Source of the DNA: Marixanthomonas ophiurae
Lineage (GTDB): Bacteria; Bacteroidota; Bacteroidia; Flavobacteriales; Flavobacteriaceae
Length of the DNA: 64,000 bases
NCBI RefSeq assembly: GCF_003413745.1
Contig: NZ_QVID01000001.1
Span: 558,001-622,000 of the forward strand
Direction of reading: 5' to 3'
Every line of letters begins with the position of its first letter. The stretch's first letter is position 1. This document shows, piece after piece, positions 8,039 to 17,378 of the stretch. A program made the position numbers and the translations under genes. The notes under the pieces were generated by a model. That model was not told the origin of the DNA. It ran no database searches and saw only the letters and a list, made by a program, of their open reading frames with translations.

Positions 8039-11026
8039 TTGTATAAAAATCTAAACCTTTTGCAACTATCTCAAACTTTTAAAGACGGACTCAATTCTCT
8101 TGGTTTTAACCAAGAGAACAATGATTGTCTTTTTCTTACTGATGATTACAAGCAAACAGAAGATTTATCGGTAAAACTTCAACTTGAAAAAGCAATGAAG
8201 TTTGAAGCCTCGGCAGTTTTTTTCAGGAATGAAATTAATAAGCTCAAAGCCCAAATTTATATCTACGACCATACTCAATTAGATTCTGATGAGAGCCATT
8301 TGAGCCACATACAAAAAATGGTATGGAGCAACGGAGCTGTTCCTATTGCCTGTATCTTTTACAGGACAGAAATAAAAATACTCGATTGTACCCAACATAT
8401 TCAAGATGACAATAAGCCCGTTTACCTAGCAAGTTTAAAAATTGTAGCCAAAGCACATCAGCTTTATAATAAAAATTTTGCTGTTAAGATAAAAACTGGT
8501 ACGTTCTGGGAAGAATCTAGTGTCAAAAATAAATTTAAATTCAATGCCTCTTCCTACGATATCCTTATACGGTGGATACGAGAGATAGCTAAACAAATTG
8601 CATTCTCAAATTCCAATGCCGATGAGCGAATAATAAAAAAAATCATTATTCAGTCTATAATGATTAAATATCTGGAGGAAAGAAAAGATCCAGATGGCAA
8701 TAGCTCTTTTAATCAAAAATATTTCCAGAAATATGGCAGTTGCCAAGAATTTGTAGATGTTCTGTCTAATGGAAATTTTGTTGCTTTGCTAGACGATTTA
8801 CAGCAAGATTTAAATGGTAATCTTTTTGAGTGGAATTCCGAAGAGAAGAATCTAATACCAACTTTAAATTTAAATGGTCTGGTAGAAGCTTTAAAAGCTT
8901 ATAAAAGACCCGAAGAGAGCCACAACCAAATTCTGGAACTTATTAGATACTATGAGTTCAGCTACATTCCTGTAGAATTGATAAGTCGTATCTACGAAGA
9001 GTTTTTAGCAGGTGGCGATGATACTTTATTTAGTCAAAAAGAGAAAAAACAAAAAGATGGCATCTTTTACACACCATCTCATCTTGCGCAGTTATTAGTC
9101 GATGAGATTATGCCATTACATCAGTATATCAGTATTGATATCAAATCATTTACGATTTTGGATCCAGCTTGTGGATCGGGTATTTTTCTTGTATTGGCAT
9201 TTAAAAGGTTAGTACAATGGTGGCGTTTACAGAACAGTCTAAAACAACCAAATATTCAAACTTTAAAGACTATTTTAGCCTGTCTTTATGGTGTTGATAA
9301 AGAGTATCAAGCAACCAAATTAGCAGCATTTAGTCTTTGCCTCGCACTCTGTGATGAGCTTTCGCCTAAACAGATTATCAATGAATTAAAATTTAGTGAC
9401 CTTACAGAAAATCAAATTTTACATTCTGATTTTTTTATAGAACACTTATTAGTTAAGGAAGATAAAGATTCTGCACAGAGGTCTGCTTTTAAAAAAATAA
9501 GTAACAAGAAGTTTTCAAGAATTATCGGCAATCCACCTTTTGACCGTGGAGCCCTCAATTTATACACTAAAAAATGGGAGAAGGAAAATATAGATATTCC
9601 TCAAGGTCAAATTGCCTTAAAGTTTTTATCCGAAGCTTTAGAATTTTTAGAGCCTGGTGGTTTACAATGTCTTATAATCAAATCATCCAGTCTTCTTTAC
9701 AATACAAGTTCAACGGAATTTAAGGAAAGACTATTTTCAAATTACAATGTGCTTCAAGTCCTTGATTTTACACCTTTGGGGCGTAACAACAGTTTATGGG
9801 ATGGAGCAGATGTAGCTAGTGCAGCTATATTTCTACGTAATGAAAAACCTGACTTTAGCAAAAACATCTTGCATTTAATCTTTAGAAGAACTAAAGCGGT
9901 CAAAGAACGTATTGTATTCGAAGTCGATGAATACGATTTCCATTTTGTTAATAGGAATGACGCGATAAACAATCAATTTGTTTGGAAAATAAACTTGTTA
10001 GGTGGTGGTAGAATTGCAAGTTTAGTAGCCAAATCACAAGTGCTAAATACATTCGAAGAGTATCTAAAGGCAGAAGATTGTATTTCGATGGAAGGGTATC
10101 AAAAAGGGTCTCGTGGCAAAATGCAGCCCGATTATATGTATGAACTAAATAGTTTGCCTACATCAGCCATTACATCAAGAGGCATTGATTACAAACAATT
10201 GGAATCAATACCCAATAATACAGTTTTTTCAAAAGTTCCACAGAGATTATTTTTTGAATCCCCAAATGTAATCCTATGGGAAAATATGGGTGCAGAAAAA
10301 CTACCTGTTTTTTTGAACACTCGAAAGTCTTTTTCGTTCAAGGACAAAATAATATCCTTAAAATCTAAAACCAATGATTTAAAAATTTTGCAGAGTATTG
10401 TTAAGAATTTCGAGACAAATTCTGATTTTTACCGCTTTTTTATATTCTGTACAAGTAGTCAAGTATTAGTTAATCTGAATTCTGCTATCCTAAAAAAGGA
10501 TTATATGACCTTACCATATGTTGAGGATAGGAAAGGGTTTTTTAGCCAAATAGACCTGAATATCATAGATGATGTAAACACATATTATCAAGACTTTCTA
10601 AGGCACGGAGAACGTTCTGTAATCTTGGATAAACTTGAAGGAAATGAACTAAAAAATTCAATTGAGTTATATGGTATTGAATATTGCAAACTGTTAAACG
10701 ATATACAAAACAACCAAAAGCAAAATTTCAAAATCTATGAAGTTTGCGAGCTGTATGATAGCACTTATATATGTATAATTTTTAAATATAGTTCGGCATC
10801 CTTGAAAAACGAGATTAGCTGGAAAAAAGATGGTCTTGAAGAAATTGAATCATTATCCAATTTCCAGATTTCAAGTAGATTAAATTCCCAAAGGATTGTT
10901 CGGTATTATCATTCTGACAATACGATAGTTATAGTTAAACCAAATCAAAAGAGGTATTGGCTTTCTCATAAGGCCTATAGAGATGCTGACAAAACCTTAA
11001 TTGATTTAGTAAAAAATCGAAATTAA
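8039..11026 (+). CDS. N6-adenine DNA methyltransferase, large restriction-modification-type protein
   Basis: A 995-residue class I SAM-dependent DNA methylase. The SAM-binding motif I is DPACGSG starting at D375, and the catalytic motif IV is NPPF starting at N498, so it should methylate adenine N6. The first 360 residues are an extra domain of the type IIG/Eco57I kind, and the C-terminal third, with an LPYVED-type TaqI-like target-recognition pattern, probably sets specificity. The start is uncertain: the in-frame TTG just after an in-frame stop region is used here, and the first ATG (MKFEASAVFF) is at residue 53. The gene after it starts 3 bp later and encodes a likely nuclease, so they form one system. 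The N-terminal domain lacks an obvious PD-(D/E)XK motif. Confidence 0.85.
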   Translation: MYKNLNLLQLSQTFKDGLNSLGFNQENNDCLFLTDDYKQTEDLSVKLQLEKAMKFEASAVFFRNEINKLKAQIYIYDHTQLDSDESHLSHIQKMVWSNGAVPIACIFYRTEIKILDCTQHIQDDNKPVYLASLKIVAKAHQLYNKNFAVKIKTGTFWEESSVKNKFKFNASSYDILIRWIREIAKQIAFSNSNADERIIKKIIIQSIMIKYLEERKDPDGNSSFNQKYFQKYGSCQEFVDVLSNGNFVALLDDLQQDLNGNLFEWNSEEKNLIPTLNLNGLVEALKAYKRPEESHNQILELIRYYEFSYIPVELISRIYEEFLAGGDDTLFSQKEKKQKDGIFYTPSHLAQLLVDEIMPLHQYISIDIKSFTILDPACGSGIFLVLAFKRLVQWWRLQNSLKQPNIQTLKTILACLYGVDKEYQATKLAAFSLCLALCDELSPKQIINELKFSDLTENQILHSDFFIEHLLVKEDKDSAQRSAFKKISNKKFSRIIGNPPFDRGALNLYTKKWEKENIDIPQGQIALKFLSEALEFLEPGGLQCLIIKSSSLLYNTSSTEFKERLFSNYNVLQVLDFTPLGRNNSLWDGADVASAAIFLRNEKPDFSKNILHLIFRRTKAVKERIVFEVDEYDFHFVNRNDAINNQFVWKINLLGGGRIASLVAKSQVLNTFEEYLKAEDCISMEGYQKGSRGKMQPDYMYELNSLPTSAITSRGIDYKQLESIPNNTVFSKVPQRLFFESPNVILWENMGAEKLPVFLNTRKSFSFKDKIISLKSKTNDLKILQSIVKNFETNSDFYRFFIFCTSSQVLVNLNSAILKKDYMTLPYVEDRKGFFSQIDLNIIDDVNTYYQDFLRHGERSVILDKLEGNELKNSIELYGIEYCKLLNDIQNNQKQNFKIYEVCELYDSTYICIIFKYSSASLKNEISWKKDGLEEIESLSNFQISSRLNSQRIVRYYHSDNTIVIVKPNQKRYWLSHKAYRDADKTLIDLVKNRN

Positions 11027-11028
11027 GA

Positions 11029-11700
11029 ATGGTAGTCGATGATTTTTCTGAAGAGAGCACTGGAGCTTCTTTTAGTATAGACTTGTCTGCGGAAGATATT
11101 CGTGATAAGATTTTAGAAAGTATTTCAAATACTGCAAAACCGTTCGTTCATTCTGTACATACGCATAAAAATACCCATTGGAATGAGGATAGCCTAACCC
11201 AAGTTTTCATAGCACAAAACACAGTTCAATTACAAAAGCTTTCCTCATCGTTAATGGTTGCTGCTCAATACAGGGATATCTATCATAAAACTAAAGGTAT
11301 TCCCGATGTATTTTATTCAATGATTGAAGAAGGCAGAGACCATAAGCCGTCCTTTGTAATGGAAGCTAAACGATTGCCTACACCCACAAGTACTCGTGAA
11401 AAGGAATATGTTGTAGGTAAAACAACAACTGGAAATCCCAATGGTGGAATCGAACGGTTTAAATTAGGAAAGCACGGTGCAGGCCATTCTCATTGTGGAA
11501 TGTTAGCATTTGTAGAGAAAGAAGAATATCAATATTGGTTAAAAAATATAAATTCTTGGATAGCAGAATTATACCCTGTATGGTCTGAAAGTGAGTTGTT
11601 AAAACTACAAAAAAACTATTCGCATTACAGTCATTTTAAGTCCAAAGCAGAAAGAGATAAAGGTGAAGTTAATCTTGATCATTTTTGGATAAAAATTTAA
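11029..11700 (+). CDS. Small PD-(D/E)XK nuclease-like partner of the methylase
   Basis: A 223-residue protein I do not recognise by name. It contains IPDVFYSM ... FVMEAKRL, giving P92-D93, then 18 residues, then E112-A-K114, the spacing of a PD-(D/E)XK nuclease core; E53 could be the upstream acidic residue. A Gly/His-rich stretch (KLGKHGAGHSHCGMLAF, about 154-170) follows. It starts 3 bp after the methylase stop and so is probably translated with it. The simplest reading is that it supplies cleavage while the methylase supplies specificity and self-protection, but repair or regulation by the same fold is possible. Confidence 0.6.
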   Translation: MVVDDFSEESTGASFSIDLSAEDIRDKILESISNTAKPFVHSVHTHKNTHWNEDSLTQVFIAQNTVQLQKLSSSLMVAAQYRDIYHKTKGIPDVFYSMIEEGRDHKPSFVMEAKRLPTPTSTREKEYVVGKTTTGNPNGGIERFKLGKHGAGHSHCGMLAFVEKEEYQYWLKNINSWIAELYPVWSESELLKLQKNYSHYSHFKSKAERDKGEVNLDHFWIKI

Positions 11701-11764
11701 AATAGATTTTTCCGCAACTTAATTATTTAACAACTTCAAGAAAACTGAATATTAGATGAATTGA

Positions 11765-12054
11765 AAAAAAAGATTTCATAAACCTAGAGATCCTAAAGAA
11801 GGGCATTATTTTGATATTAGATATTTTGTCTATTAGCATCATTTTTACGATGATTACATCAATAATCATATAAAGAAAGATAGGGAAAAAGTCACTGCCC
11901 TTATTGTGGAAAAAAAAGAATTATCATAGAGATAGAATCAGTTTTTGAAATGTTACCGAATGGTCTAAACTACAGTACAAAAATTGAGCTAAAATTCCAG
12001 TTTAAAGTATTATTTATTTCGAAATTTATAAGTGTATTTGTAAACTTCAATTAA
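11765..12054 (+). pseudogene. Possible decayed zinc-ribbon gene
   Basis: Most of this 400-bp stretch has no intact gene. In frame 2 from 11765 the translation runs KKRFHKPRDPKEGHYFDIRY, one TAG stop at 11834, then HHFYDDYINNHIKKDREK. A shift to frame 1 at 11893 gives HCPYCGKKRIIIEIESVFE and continues to a stop at 12052-12054. The CPYC pair suggests a zinc ribbon. One stop plus one frameshift would join the pieces, so it may be a gene relic; chance is not excluded in AT-rich DNA. Confidence 0.3.
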
Positions 12055-12101
12055 AATCTCTTTTAAACATTTTACAATTTCAATTCCCAACTCTTTCATA
12101 A

Positions 12102-12737
12102 CTACTTATATTTTATTAAACATTCCAATACCAGCAGAGCCAAAGTCAGAAAGCTATCTTGGTTGCTGAGATAGTTGCTTTCATCCTTATTACTCAAAAA
12201 ACCCAATTCCAAAAGAACAGAAGGACAATAATTAACCGTTTCACGTAGCACCTGAAAACTTGCAAACTTCACACCCCTACTTTCAAAACCTAATTCTTTA
12301 TTAAGCGCAGCTTGCAATTGAAAAGCCAACCAACTGGCATCCTTTGAATATTGTGAAGTGGCGTTTGCCACATACACTTCAATTCCTCTAGCGTTCGGAT
12401 TATTGGAATGATTGCAATGCAAAGAAACGAACAAATCAGCATTCAATGTTATTGCCAATTTAGTTCTGTCCGATAATAAAATTAAAGTGTCTTTGTACCT
12501 GGTCAAATAAATATCCAAAGGCTCATCTAAATCGTTATTTAACTTCAAAATCTCATTTGCAATTGATAAAACCACATCCTTTTCTTGGATACCCTTTATT
12601 CCAATAGCACCAGAATCTTTTCCACCGTGTCCAACATCAATAATTATTCTTTTTTGAGTGGCAATTTCCTGTCCAAAAATGACACACATTTTTAGAAGCA
12701 AAATTACAAAACTGACGCTTTTGAGCACTTTTTTCAT
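12102..12737 (-). CDS. N-acetylmuramoyl-L-alanine amidase (Amidase_3)
   Basis: A 211-residue secreted zinc amidase that cuts the bond between muramic acid and the stem peptide. I chose the ATG giving MKKVLKSVSFVILLLKMCVI, a normal signal peptide; eight further upstream codons are possible. Motifs: IIIDVGHGGKDSGAIG (first zinc His), LHCNHSNN (second His, and the NPNARG that follows), and LLELGFLSNKDE (catalytic Glu). It is divergent from the tra operon, where Bacteroidetes elements often carry a wall-lytic enzyme, so it probably opens peptidoglycan for the transfer channel and replaces a VirB1-type lysozyme. It could also be an ordinary cell-wall enzyme captured there. Confidence 0.88.
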   Translation of the reverse strand: MKKVLKSVSFVILLLKMCVIFGQEIATQKRIIIDVGHGGKDSGAIGIKGIQEKDVVLSIANEILKLNNDLDEPLDIYLTRYKDTLILLSDRTKLAITLNADLFVSLHCNHSNNPNARGIEVYVANATSQYSKDASWLAFQLQAALNKELGFESRGVKFASFQVLRETVNYCPSVLLELGFLSNKDESNYLSNQDSFLTLALLVLECLIKYK

Positions 12738-12925
12738 TTTCAACTTTTGGGTTATTAACAATTCAACTTCGAAAAATCATAAAATTTGATACCAAATAAT
12801 AACAACGGAATCCAAACAATATCAAATAATATTTTATTCATAAATATTTGATTTTCAGTTATTTATAAACAAATATATGTAAATTTCCAATAACGAAAAC
12901 AACACAAATTTTTAAATTTTCTGAT
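12738..12925. promoter_or_regulatory. Divergent AT-rich promoter region between amidase and traE
   Basis: A 188-bp strongly AT-rich gap between two outward-reading genes must hold both promoters. I see short inverted matches such as caaata/tatttg and a near-match to the Bacteroidetes -7 box (TAAATTTC, just before traE), but no convincing -33 partner at the right spacing, so exact promoters are not called. Confidence 0.4.
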
Positions 12926-13213
12926 ATGAAAAAATCAAATTATTTCGCAGTATTTCTTTCACTTATCTCAACATCTCTTTTTGCACAAATTGGTGGCATT
13001 GAAGATTCTGTAAATGATGTAGGTGATACTATAAGAACAATCTTTCCAATTTTACTCGGTGTTATTTTTTTAGTTGGATTTCTTTTTAATGCAGGACACT
13101 TCTTTGGCGAGAACGCAGATTTAAAAAAAGGTATTACCAGAGTTTTGGTATTCGTTTTAATTGCGGGTGCTGTCGTTGGAATATTTACTTATCTAATTGG
13201 AATCGTAGTCTAA
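12926..13213 (+). CDS. traE: Conjugative transfer protein TraE (VirB2-like, DUF4134)
   Basis: A 95-residue small membrane protein. Residues 1-20 are a signal-like segment, followed by a short periplasmic part (GGIEDSVNDVGDT) and two hydrophobic helices at about 38-60 and 71-93 with a GENADLKKGITR loop between them. Length, order and topology match the TraE/DUF4134 family of CTnDOT-type systems, which is compared with VirB2 pilin. It is the first gene of the tra operon. A 13-nt hairpin lies directly after its stop, 18 nt before the next start. Confidence 0.85.
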   Translation: MKKSNYFAVFLSLISTSLFAQIGGIEDSVNDVGDTIRTIFPILLGVIFLVGFLFNAGHFFGENADLKKGITRVLVFVLIAGAVVGIFTYLIGIVV

Positions 13214-13217
13214 TGAA

Positions 13218-13230
13218 CCCTCATCGAGGG
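13218..13230 (+). promoter_or_regulatory. 13-nt hairpin between traE and traF
   Basis: ccctc-atc-gaggg is a perfect 5-bp stem with a 3-nt loop. It ends 18 nt before the traF ATG. The same geometry recurs at three other gaps of this operon. Confidence 0.6.
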
Positions 13231-13248
13231 CTTTAACATCAAAGCTGT

Positions 13249-13533
13249 ATGAAGAAATTCGAGGTCTATAAAAACATCAGAAAAAGGGCGGTCATTTTTG
13301 GACTGCCCATTTCCCTGTTTGCTTTAATGATGGTTTCCGTTTTGGCTTCGTTGCTCATCATCATCTTCTCTTTCAGCTTTGGGATAATAATAGGTGTGTT
13401 GGTATTCAATGCTTCCCTTTATGTGGCGCTGACACGAATAGCCCACAATCCACAGCTATTCCAAATGGCAAAGGCTTTCCCAAAAATCATTAGTAACAAA
13501 AGAAATTCTGGCTTCAATTATGAACAAGATTAA
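13249..13533 (+). CDS. traF: Conjugative transfer protein TraF (VirB3-like, DUF4133)
   Basis: A 94-residue inner-membrane protein with a cytoplasmic start (VYKNIRKRAVIFGLPISLF) and one long or two short hydrophobic helices (about residues 17-60). The Lys/Arg-rich beginning and the FGLP turn are typical of the VirB3-like family. It overlaps the start of traG by 14 bp, which keeps it in step with the ATPase it normally works with. The short C-terminal tail is charged and probably cytoplasmic. Confidence 0.85.
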   Translation: MKKFEVYKNIRKRAVIFGLPISLFALMMVSVLASLLIIIFSFSFGIIIGVLVFNASLYVALTRIAHNPQLFQMAKAFPKIISNKRNSGFNYEQD

Positions 13534-15934
13534 CCTTTCGGCATATCAACCTATTGTAGATATTCAAGACAATATCGTATTTGCCAATAATGGCAATGTT
13601 ATTCTGTGCTACAAAGGTAATCTACCAGAAATCTATTCCTTATCCGAAAAGGATTTTGAAGATATGCACGGTGCTTGGTTTCAGGCATTAAAGTCATTGC
13701 CAGTTGGTACTGTAGTTCATAAACAGGATATCTATCTCAAGAAATCATATACTTCAGAACAACTTCCGAATTCTACCTTTCTGGAAAAGGCTACCCACGA
13801 ACATTTTAAAGGTCGTGGGGATATCGAGCATAGCTGCTATTTGTTCTTCATCTTGACCAAAAATAAGGCACTCAACAATCCGAAATACGTCAATCCCTTC
13901 AGAAAAGTTTCAAAAGGAATCGTACAGGAACTGGATGATAACATAAAGAGTTTCGTAAACTCAGTAAGTGATTCGGTTTCCTTTATCAACAATAGCAGAA
14001 AGATGGATTTTGTTTCGCTTAAAGCTGAAGAAATACAACAACTAACAAGTGCCTACTTCAATGGCTTTAATGAAGGTTATGATACTGACATTTTACTGGA
14101 CAAAAAAAGTGTCAATATTGGCGAAAACCATTTTGATGCCCTGGCCATCAACAGCGAACTGTGCTTTGGCGAAAGTGTACAAAGTAGCAAAACCAATGAG
14201 AAATTCACTTCTGACGATTTTGTGTTTCATCAAGGGTTTATTGATGGCTTAGGGCTTACGCTAAACGAAAACCACATTGTCAATCAAATCCTTTATTTAG
14301 ATGACAAACAAAAGTGGCGCAAGCTACTTGATAAGAAGATTGAGGAACTCAACAAAAGTTCCAACTTCGGTTCGCAGAATAAAGTGGTTCTTGGCAAAAT
14401 CCAGCACATTCTTGACCAAATCAATGCCGATGATAATGCACGAATCATCCGTGGTCATCTCAATATCGTGTATTGGGCAAAGGAAGCCAAAGAGCTCGAC
14501 AAAATAACTTCAAAAATAAAGACTGAATTTAAGGAATTGGATATCATACCATACTATCCAAGAGGCGAAGAACGTAAGAATTACATCCTAAATAGCTACT
14601 GCTGTTTCTCTTCTAACTTCTCAAATAATGATTTGTACGTAACCGATTTAAAACACGCGCTTTGCCTGTTCATCAATAACACTAATTACAAAAGCGATAA
14701 CACCGGAATTATCTTTAATGACCGCGAGCACAACATTCCTGTTCTGAAAGATGTTTGGGATGAAAAGAAGAAACGCATCAAGGCACGAAACTTTGCCATT
14801 TTCGCGCCAACTGGCGAAGGGAAATCCTTTTTAGCCAATAATATTCTACGTCAATACTTTGAAGGTGGTGTTCGTCTGGTCATTATCGACCTCGGTGGAT
14901 CCTACACCAAGTTTGCCAAACTCTATCCTGAAAAGTATACGGTGCTTCGTTATGAAAGTGGAAAGAACTTAGGCATCAATCCTTTTTACATAAGTGATAC
15001 CAATGACCTTACACCGGAACGATTGGAAGACTTATCCGTTTTCCTGTTCGAACTGTTTGCTTCAGACTTGAAAGTTACGAAAGCACAATCGGTATCGGTT
15101 AAAAAGATATTGCGCCATTATTACGATAGCACTTCCGAAAATCACTCGTTGGATGGTTTTTACAGCTTTATAGAAAGGAATCAGAAGGATCTTCTGGACA
15201 CCTTAAAAATCCATCCCGACTACTTCAATGTTGCGAGCTTTTTGCACGTAATGTCAGAGTATGTCGGCGATGGTCTATACAGTTTCCTTTTTGAAGTCAG
15301 CGAAGACCAGACTTACAAAATCGAAGACAAACGCTTGATTGTTTTTGAACTGGATGAAGTTAAGGACAATAAGGAAATCCTTTCCGTAATGCTCAAGCTC
15401 ATCAAGTCTGCCATCCAGAGAACCATTTGGAAAAATAGAGCTGAAAAAGGTATTATCCTTTTTGATGAGTTTGCCAAGCAGCTAAAGTTCGAAAACGTAC
15501 TGGAAAGTGTCGAGTTTTATTATCAGGCCATCCGGAAACAGAATGGTGCCATCGGTATAATTCTGCAATCCATCAATCAGCTTCCGAACAATTCCACCTC
15601 GGCAAGCATACTGGAAAACACACAGGTCATTTATAGTCTGAATAATGAAAAAGGTTATGACGAACTAGTCAAAAGGCTCAACCTATCCAGCCACGACCTG
15701 AACCAATTGAAATCTATCAAGAACAATCTTTCCGGTCCACGCAAGTACACCGAAATGTTCATTAAAATCGGAAAGGAAAGCAACATCTTCCGCTTGGAAG
15801 TCCCGAAAGAAGTCTTTGCGGCTTATTTGACGGATGGAACAGAAAACGACCGCATAATGCGGATTTATGAAAGGACAAACGATATGGAAAAGGCTATTAA
15901 AGAATTTGTTAATCCCAAAAACGAAATACAATGA
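13520..15934 (+). CDS. traG: Conjugative transfer ATPase TraG (VirB4-like)
   Basis: An 804-residue VirB4-type ATPase that powers assembly of the mating channel. Walker A is APTGEGKS (residues 429-436); a Walker B-like strand is IILFDEFAKQL near 655. The N-terminal half is the VirB4 interaction domain. The name follows CTnDOT usage (traG there is the VirB4-like ATPase and must not be confused with the F/RP4 TraG coupling protein, which here is a separate gene at 26,451-28,034). It overlaps traF at its start and traI at its end (ATGA overlap), so translation is coupled. Confidence 0.95.
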   Translation: MNKINLSAYQPIVDIQDNIVFANNGNVILCYKGNLPEIYSLSEKDFEDMHGAWFQALKSLPVGTVVHKQDIYLKKSYTSEQLPNSTFLEKATHEHFKGRGDIEHSCYLFFILTKNKALNNPKYVNPFRKVSKGIVQELDDNIKSFVNSVSDSVSFINNSRKMDFVSLKAEEIQQLTSAYFNGFNEGYDTDILLDKKSVNIGENHFDALAINSELCFGESVQSSKTNEKFTSDDFVFHQGFIDGLGLTLNENHIVNQILYLDDKQKWRKLLDKKIEELNKSSNFGSQNKVVLGKIQHILDQINADDNARIIRGHLNIVYWAKEAKELDKITSKIKTEFKELDIIPYYPRGEERKNYILNSYCCFSSNFSNNDLYVTDLKHALCLFINNTNYKSDNTGIIFNDREHNIPVLKDVWDEKKKRIKARNFAIFAPTGEGKSFLANNILRQYFEGGVRLVIIDLGGSYTKFAKLYPEKYTVLRYESGKNLGINPFYISDTNDLTPERLEDLSVFLFELFASDLKVTKAQSVSVKKILRHYYDSTSENHSLDGFYSFIERNQKDLLDTLKIHPDYFNVASFLHVMSEYVGDGLYSFLFEVSEDQTYKIEDKRLIVFELDEVKDNKEILSVMLKLIKSAIQRTIWKNRAEKGIILFDEFAKQLKFENVLESVEFYYQAIRKQNGAIGIILQSINQLPNNSTSASILENTQVIYSLNNEKGYDELVKRLNLSSHDLNQLKSIKNNLSGPRKYTEMFIKIGKESNIFRLEVPKEVFAAYLTDGTENDRIMRIYERTNDMEKAIKEFVNPKNEIQ

Positions 15935-16512
15935 AAATTAAAACAATCACAGTAATGCTGGTATTCGCAACCACATTTTTATTGCCATTGCGCGCCACGT
16001 GCCAAGGAATGCCAGTTTACGACAACACCAACTTTATAAGTTTGGTAAAACAACTATTGGAATCTGGAAAACAGACAGCAGAAATGATAAAGTCTGTGAA
16101 ATTCCTAAAAGATGCAAAAGAAGCCATCGAGAAAGTATCAAGCGTTGTGCAACAGCTTAGGGCAGTTGAAGAAATAGCGGCCAACAATCAGCGCCTTATC
16201 AACGTAATGCAAAATGATTTACAGGATATTTTGAATTCGCCCTACATCAAACCCGATGAAGTTTCAAGGGTTATGGAATCGTTCGATGCCATAGTTCAAA
16301 ATTCTTTGGACACGGTGGATTTTATTGATGAAGTCCTTTCCAGCGATTACCTAAAAATGAGTGATGCCGAACGTGCTGAAATTCTAAAGGCGAAAGAACT
16401 GGAATCCAAACAAATGGTTTCCAGCATCACTATGAAAACAAAACGCTATCGTGACATTATTTCTTTTAGAAAAATGCAGGATAAAGTCAATAATCGAGAA
16501 ACCAATTACTAA
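15931..16512 (+). CDS. traI: Conjugative transfer protein TraI (DUF4141-type)
   Basis: A 193-residue secreted protein of the CTnDOT TraI type. The N-terminal signal peptide runs to about residue 24 (LLPLRATCQ), then mostly coiled-coil helices with Gln/Glu/Lys-rich heptads (LVKQLLESGKQTAEMIKS, VSSVVQQLRAVEEIAANN). Its place between the VirB4-like and VirB6-like genes is that of VirB5 in other systems, so a minor-pilin or channel role is plausible. The 4-bp overlap with traG and a 3-bp gap to traJ keep it within one transcript. traH, found between traG and traI in CTnDOT, is absent here. Confidence 0.75.
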   Translation: MKIKTITVMLVFATTFLLPLRATCQGMPVYDNTNFISLVKQLLESGKQTAEMIKSVKFLKDAKEAIEKVSSVVQQLRAVEEIAANNQRLINVMQNDLQDILNSPYIKPDEVSRVMESFDAIVQNSLDTVDFIDEVLSSDYLKMSDAERAEILKAKELESKQMVSSITMKTKRYRDIISFRKMQDKVNNRETNY

Positions 16513-16515
16513 ACA

Positions 16516-17358
16516 ATGACCGCCACTATTCTTTTAGGGATTGGACTGGAATACATCGATACCGTCTTCCAGACCATACAGGCCAGCAACTTTTCGCAAT
16601 ACACCATTGCGGGAATGAAAACGCTCGCTGTCCTGTTCTTTTTGGTCAACATCCTTAAAAAATACAATGAGGGCATTGCAGATAAGGACGGTTACACTTG
16701 GGGATTGAGTCCTGGTGAACTGGTCAAAAATTTTGCTATCGTCATCTTGGTCATTTTCTCAACACAGGTCTTAGGCTTTTTCGATGGCATCTTAGTCGCT
16801 ATTGAAGGGCAATATCGTGGCACAGCACCAGCATTATTGCCTTTGCAAATGCAGGATATTCCTTTAGAGGAAGATGTAAGTCTCTTTGATGCCGCAAGTT
16901 CCGCAATGACACTATTATATGAAGCCTTGGTCACACCATTGTACGGTTTTAAGATATTGGCTTTCATACTGAGCACCATACTTTGGATATTAGATCTGTT
17001 CATCTATCCGCTATTCTTGGCAGAACGATTCTTCCTTTTAGGCATAATGCAAGCCTTTTTTCCTCTGGTCATTAGCCTTGCTGTATTTGAAAAGTTCCGT
17101 TCGCTCGCCTATACATTTTTCAAATTGTATGCTGCCGTGTATATGCTCGTTCCAGCGTTCTTTTTGGTCAATGTATTCATCAATGCCATTTATACGGAAA
17201 TCAACACCAATTTTTGGGTCAACCTTTTTGGAACCGATACAGGTCAAGGCTTTTTTGCGCCCGTTGTTCAGTTAGGTTCGGTTGGATTTATTGTTTTCTT
17301 GAAATTCAAACTGTATAAACGTGCCACGTCATTCACTCTCAGACTATTTACTGCCTAA
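16516..17358 (+). CDS. traJ: Conjugative transfer protein TraJ (VirB6-like)
   Basis: A 280-residue polytopic inner-membrane protein with about six hydrophobic segments (near residues 30-48, 75-92, 140-165, 168-190, 190-220 and 245-265). It is likely the VirB6-like channel component. The TAA stop forms the 3-nt loop of a perfect 5-bp hairpin, so ribosomes ending traJ sit on that structure. A large loop, about 93-135, is probably periplasmic. The family is TraJ of CTnDOT-type transposons; individual residues are not diagnostic. Confidence 0.85.
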   Translation: MTATILLGIGLEYIDTVFQTIQASNFSQYTIAGMKTLAVLFFLVNILKKYNEGIADKDGYTWGLSPGELVKNFAIVILVIFSTQVLGFFDGILVAIEGQYRGTAPALLPLQMQDIPLEEDVSLFDAASSAMTLLYEALVTPLYGFKILAFILSTILWILDLFIYPLFLAERFFLLGIMQAFFPLVISLAVFEKFRSLAYTFFKLYAAVYMLVPAFFLVNVFINAIYTEINTNFWVNLFGTDTGQGFFAPVVQLGSVGFIVFLKFKLYKRATSFTLRLFTA

Positions 17359-17363
17359 GGCAG
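17351..17363 (+). promoter_or_regulatory. 13-nt hairpin at the traJ stop
   Basis: ctgcc-TAA-ggcag is a perfect 5-bp stem whose loop is the traJ stop codon. It ends 15 nt before the traK ATG. Confidence 0.65.
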
Positions 17364-17378
17364 ATTAAAAATTAAAAT

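Noticed and set aside
12738-12925. Exact promoters for traE and the amidase
   Set aside because: Only partial matches to -7/-33 boxes with wrong spacing.
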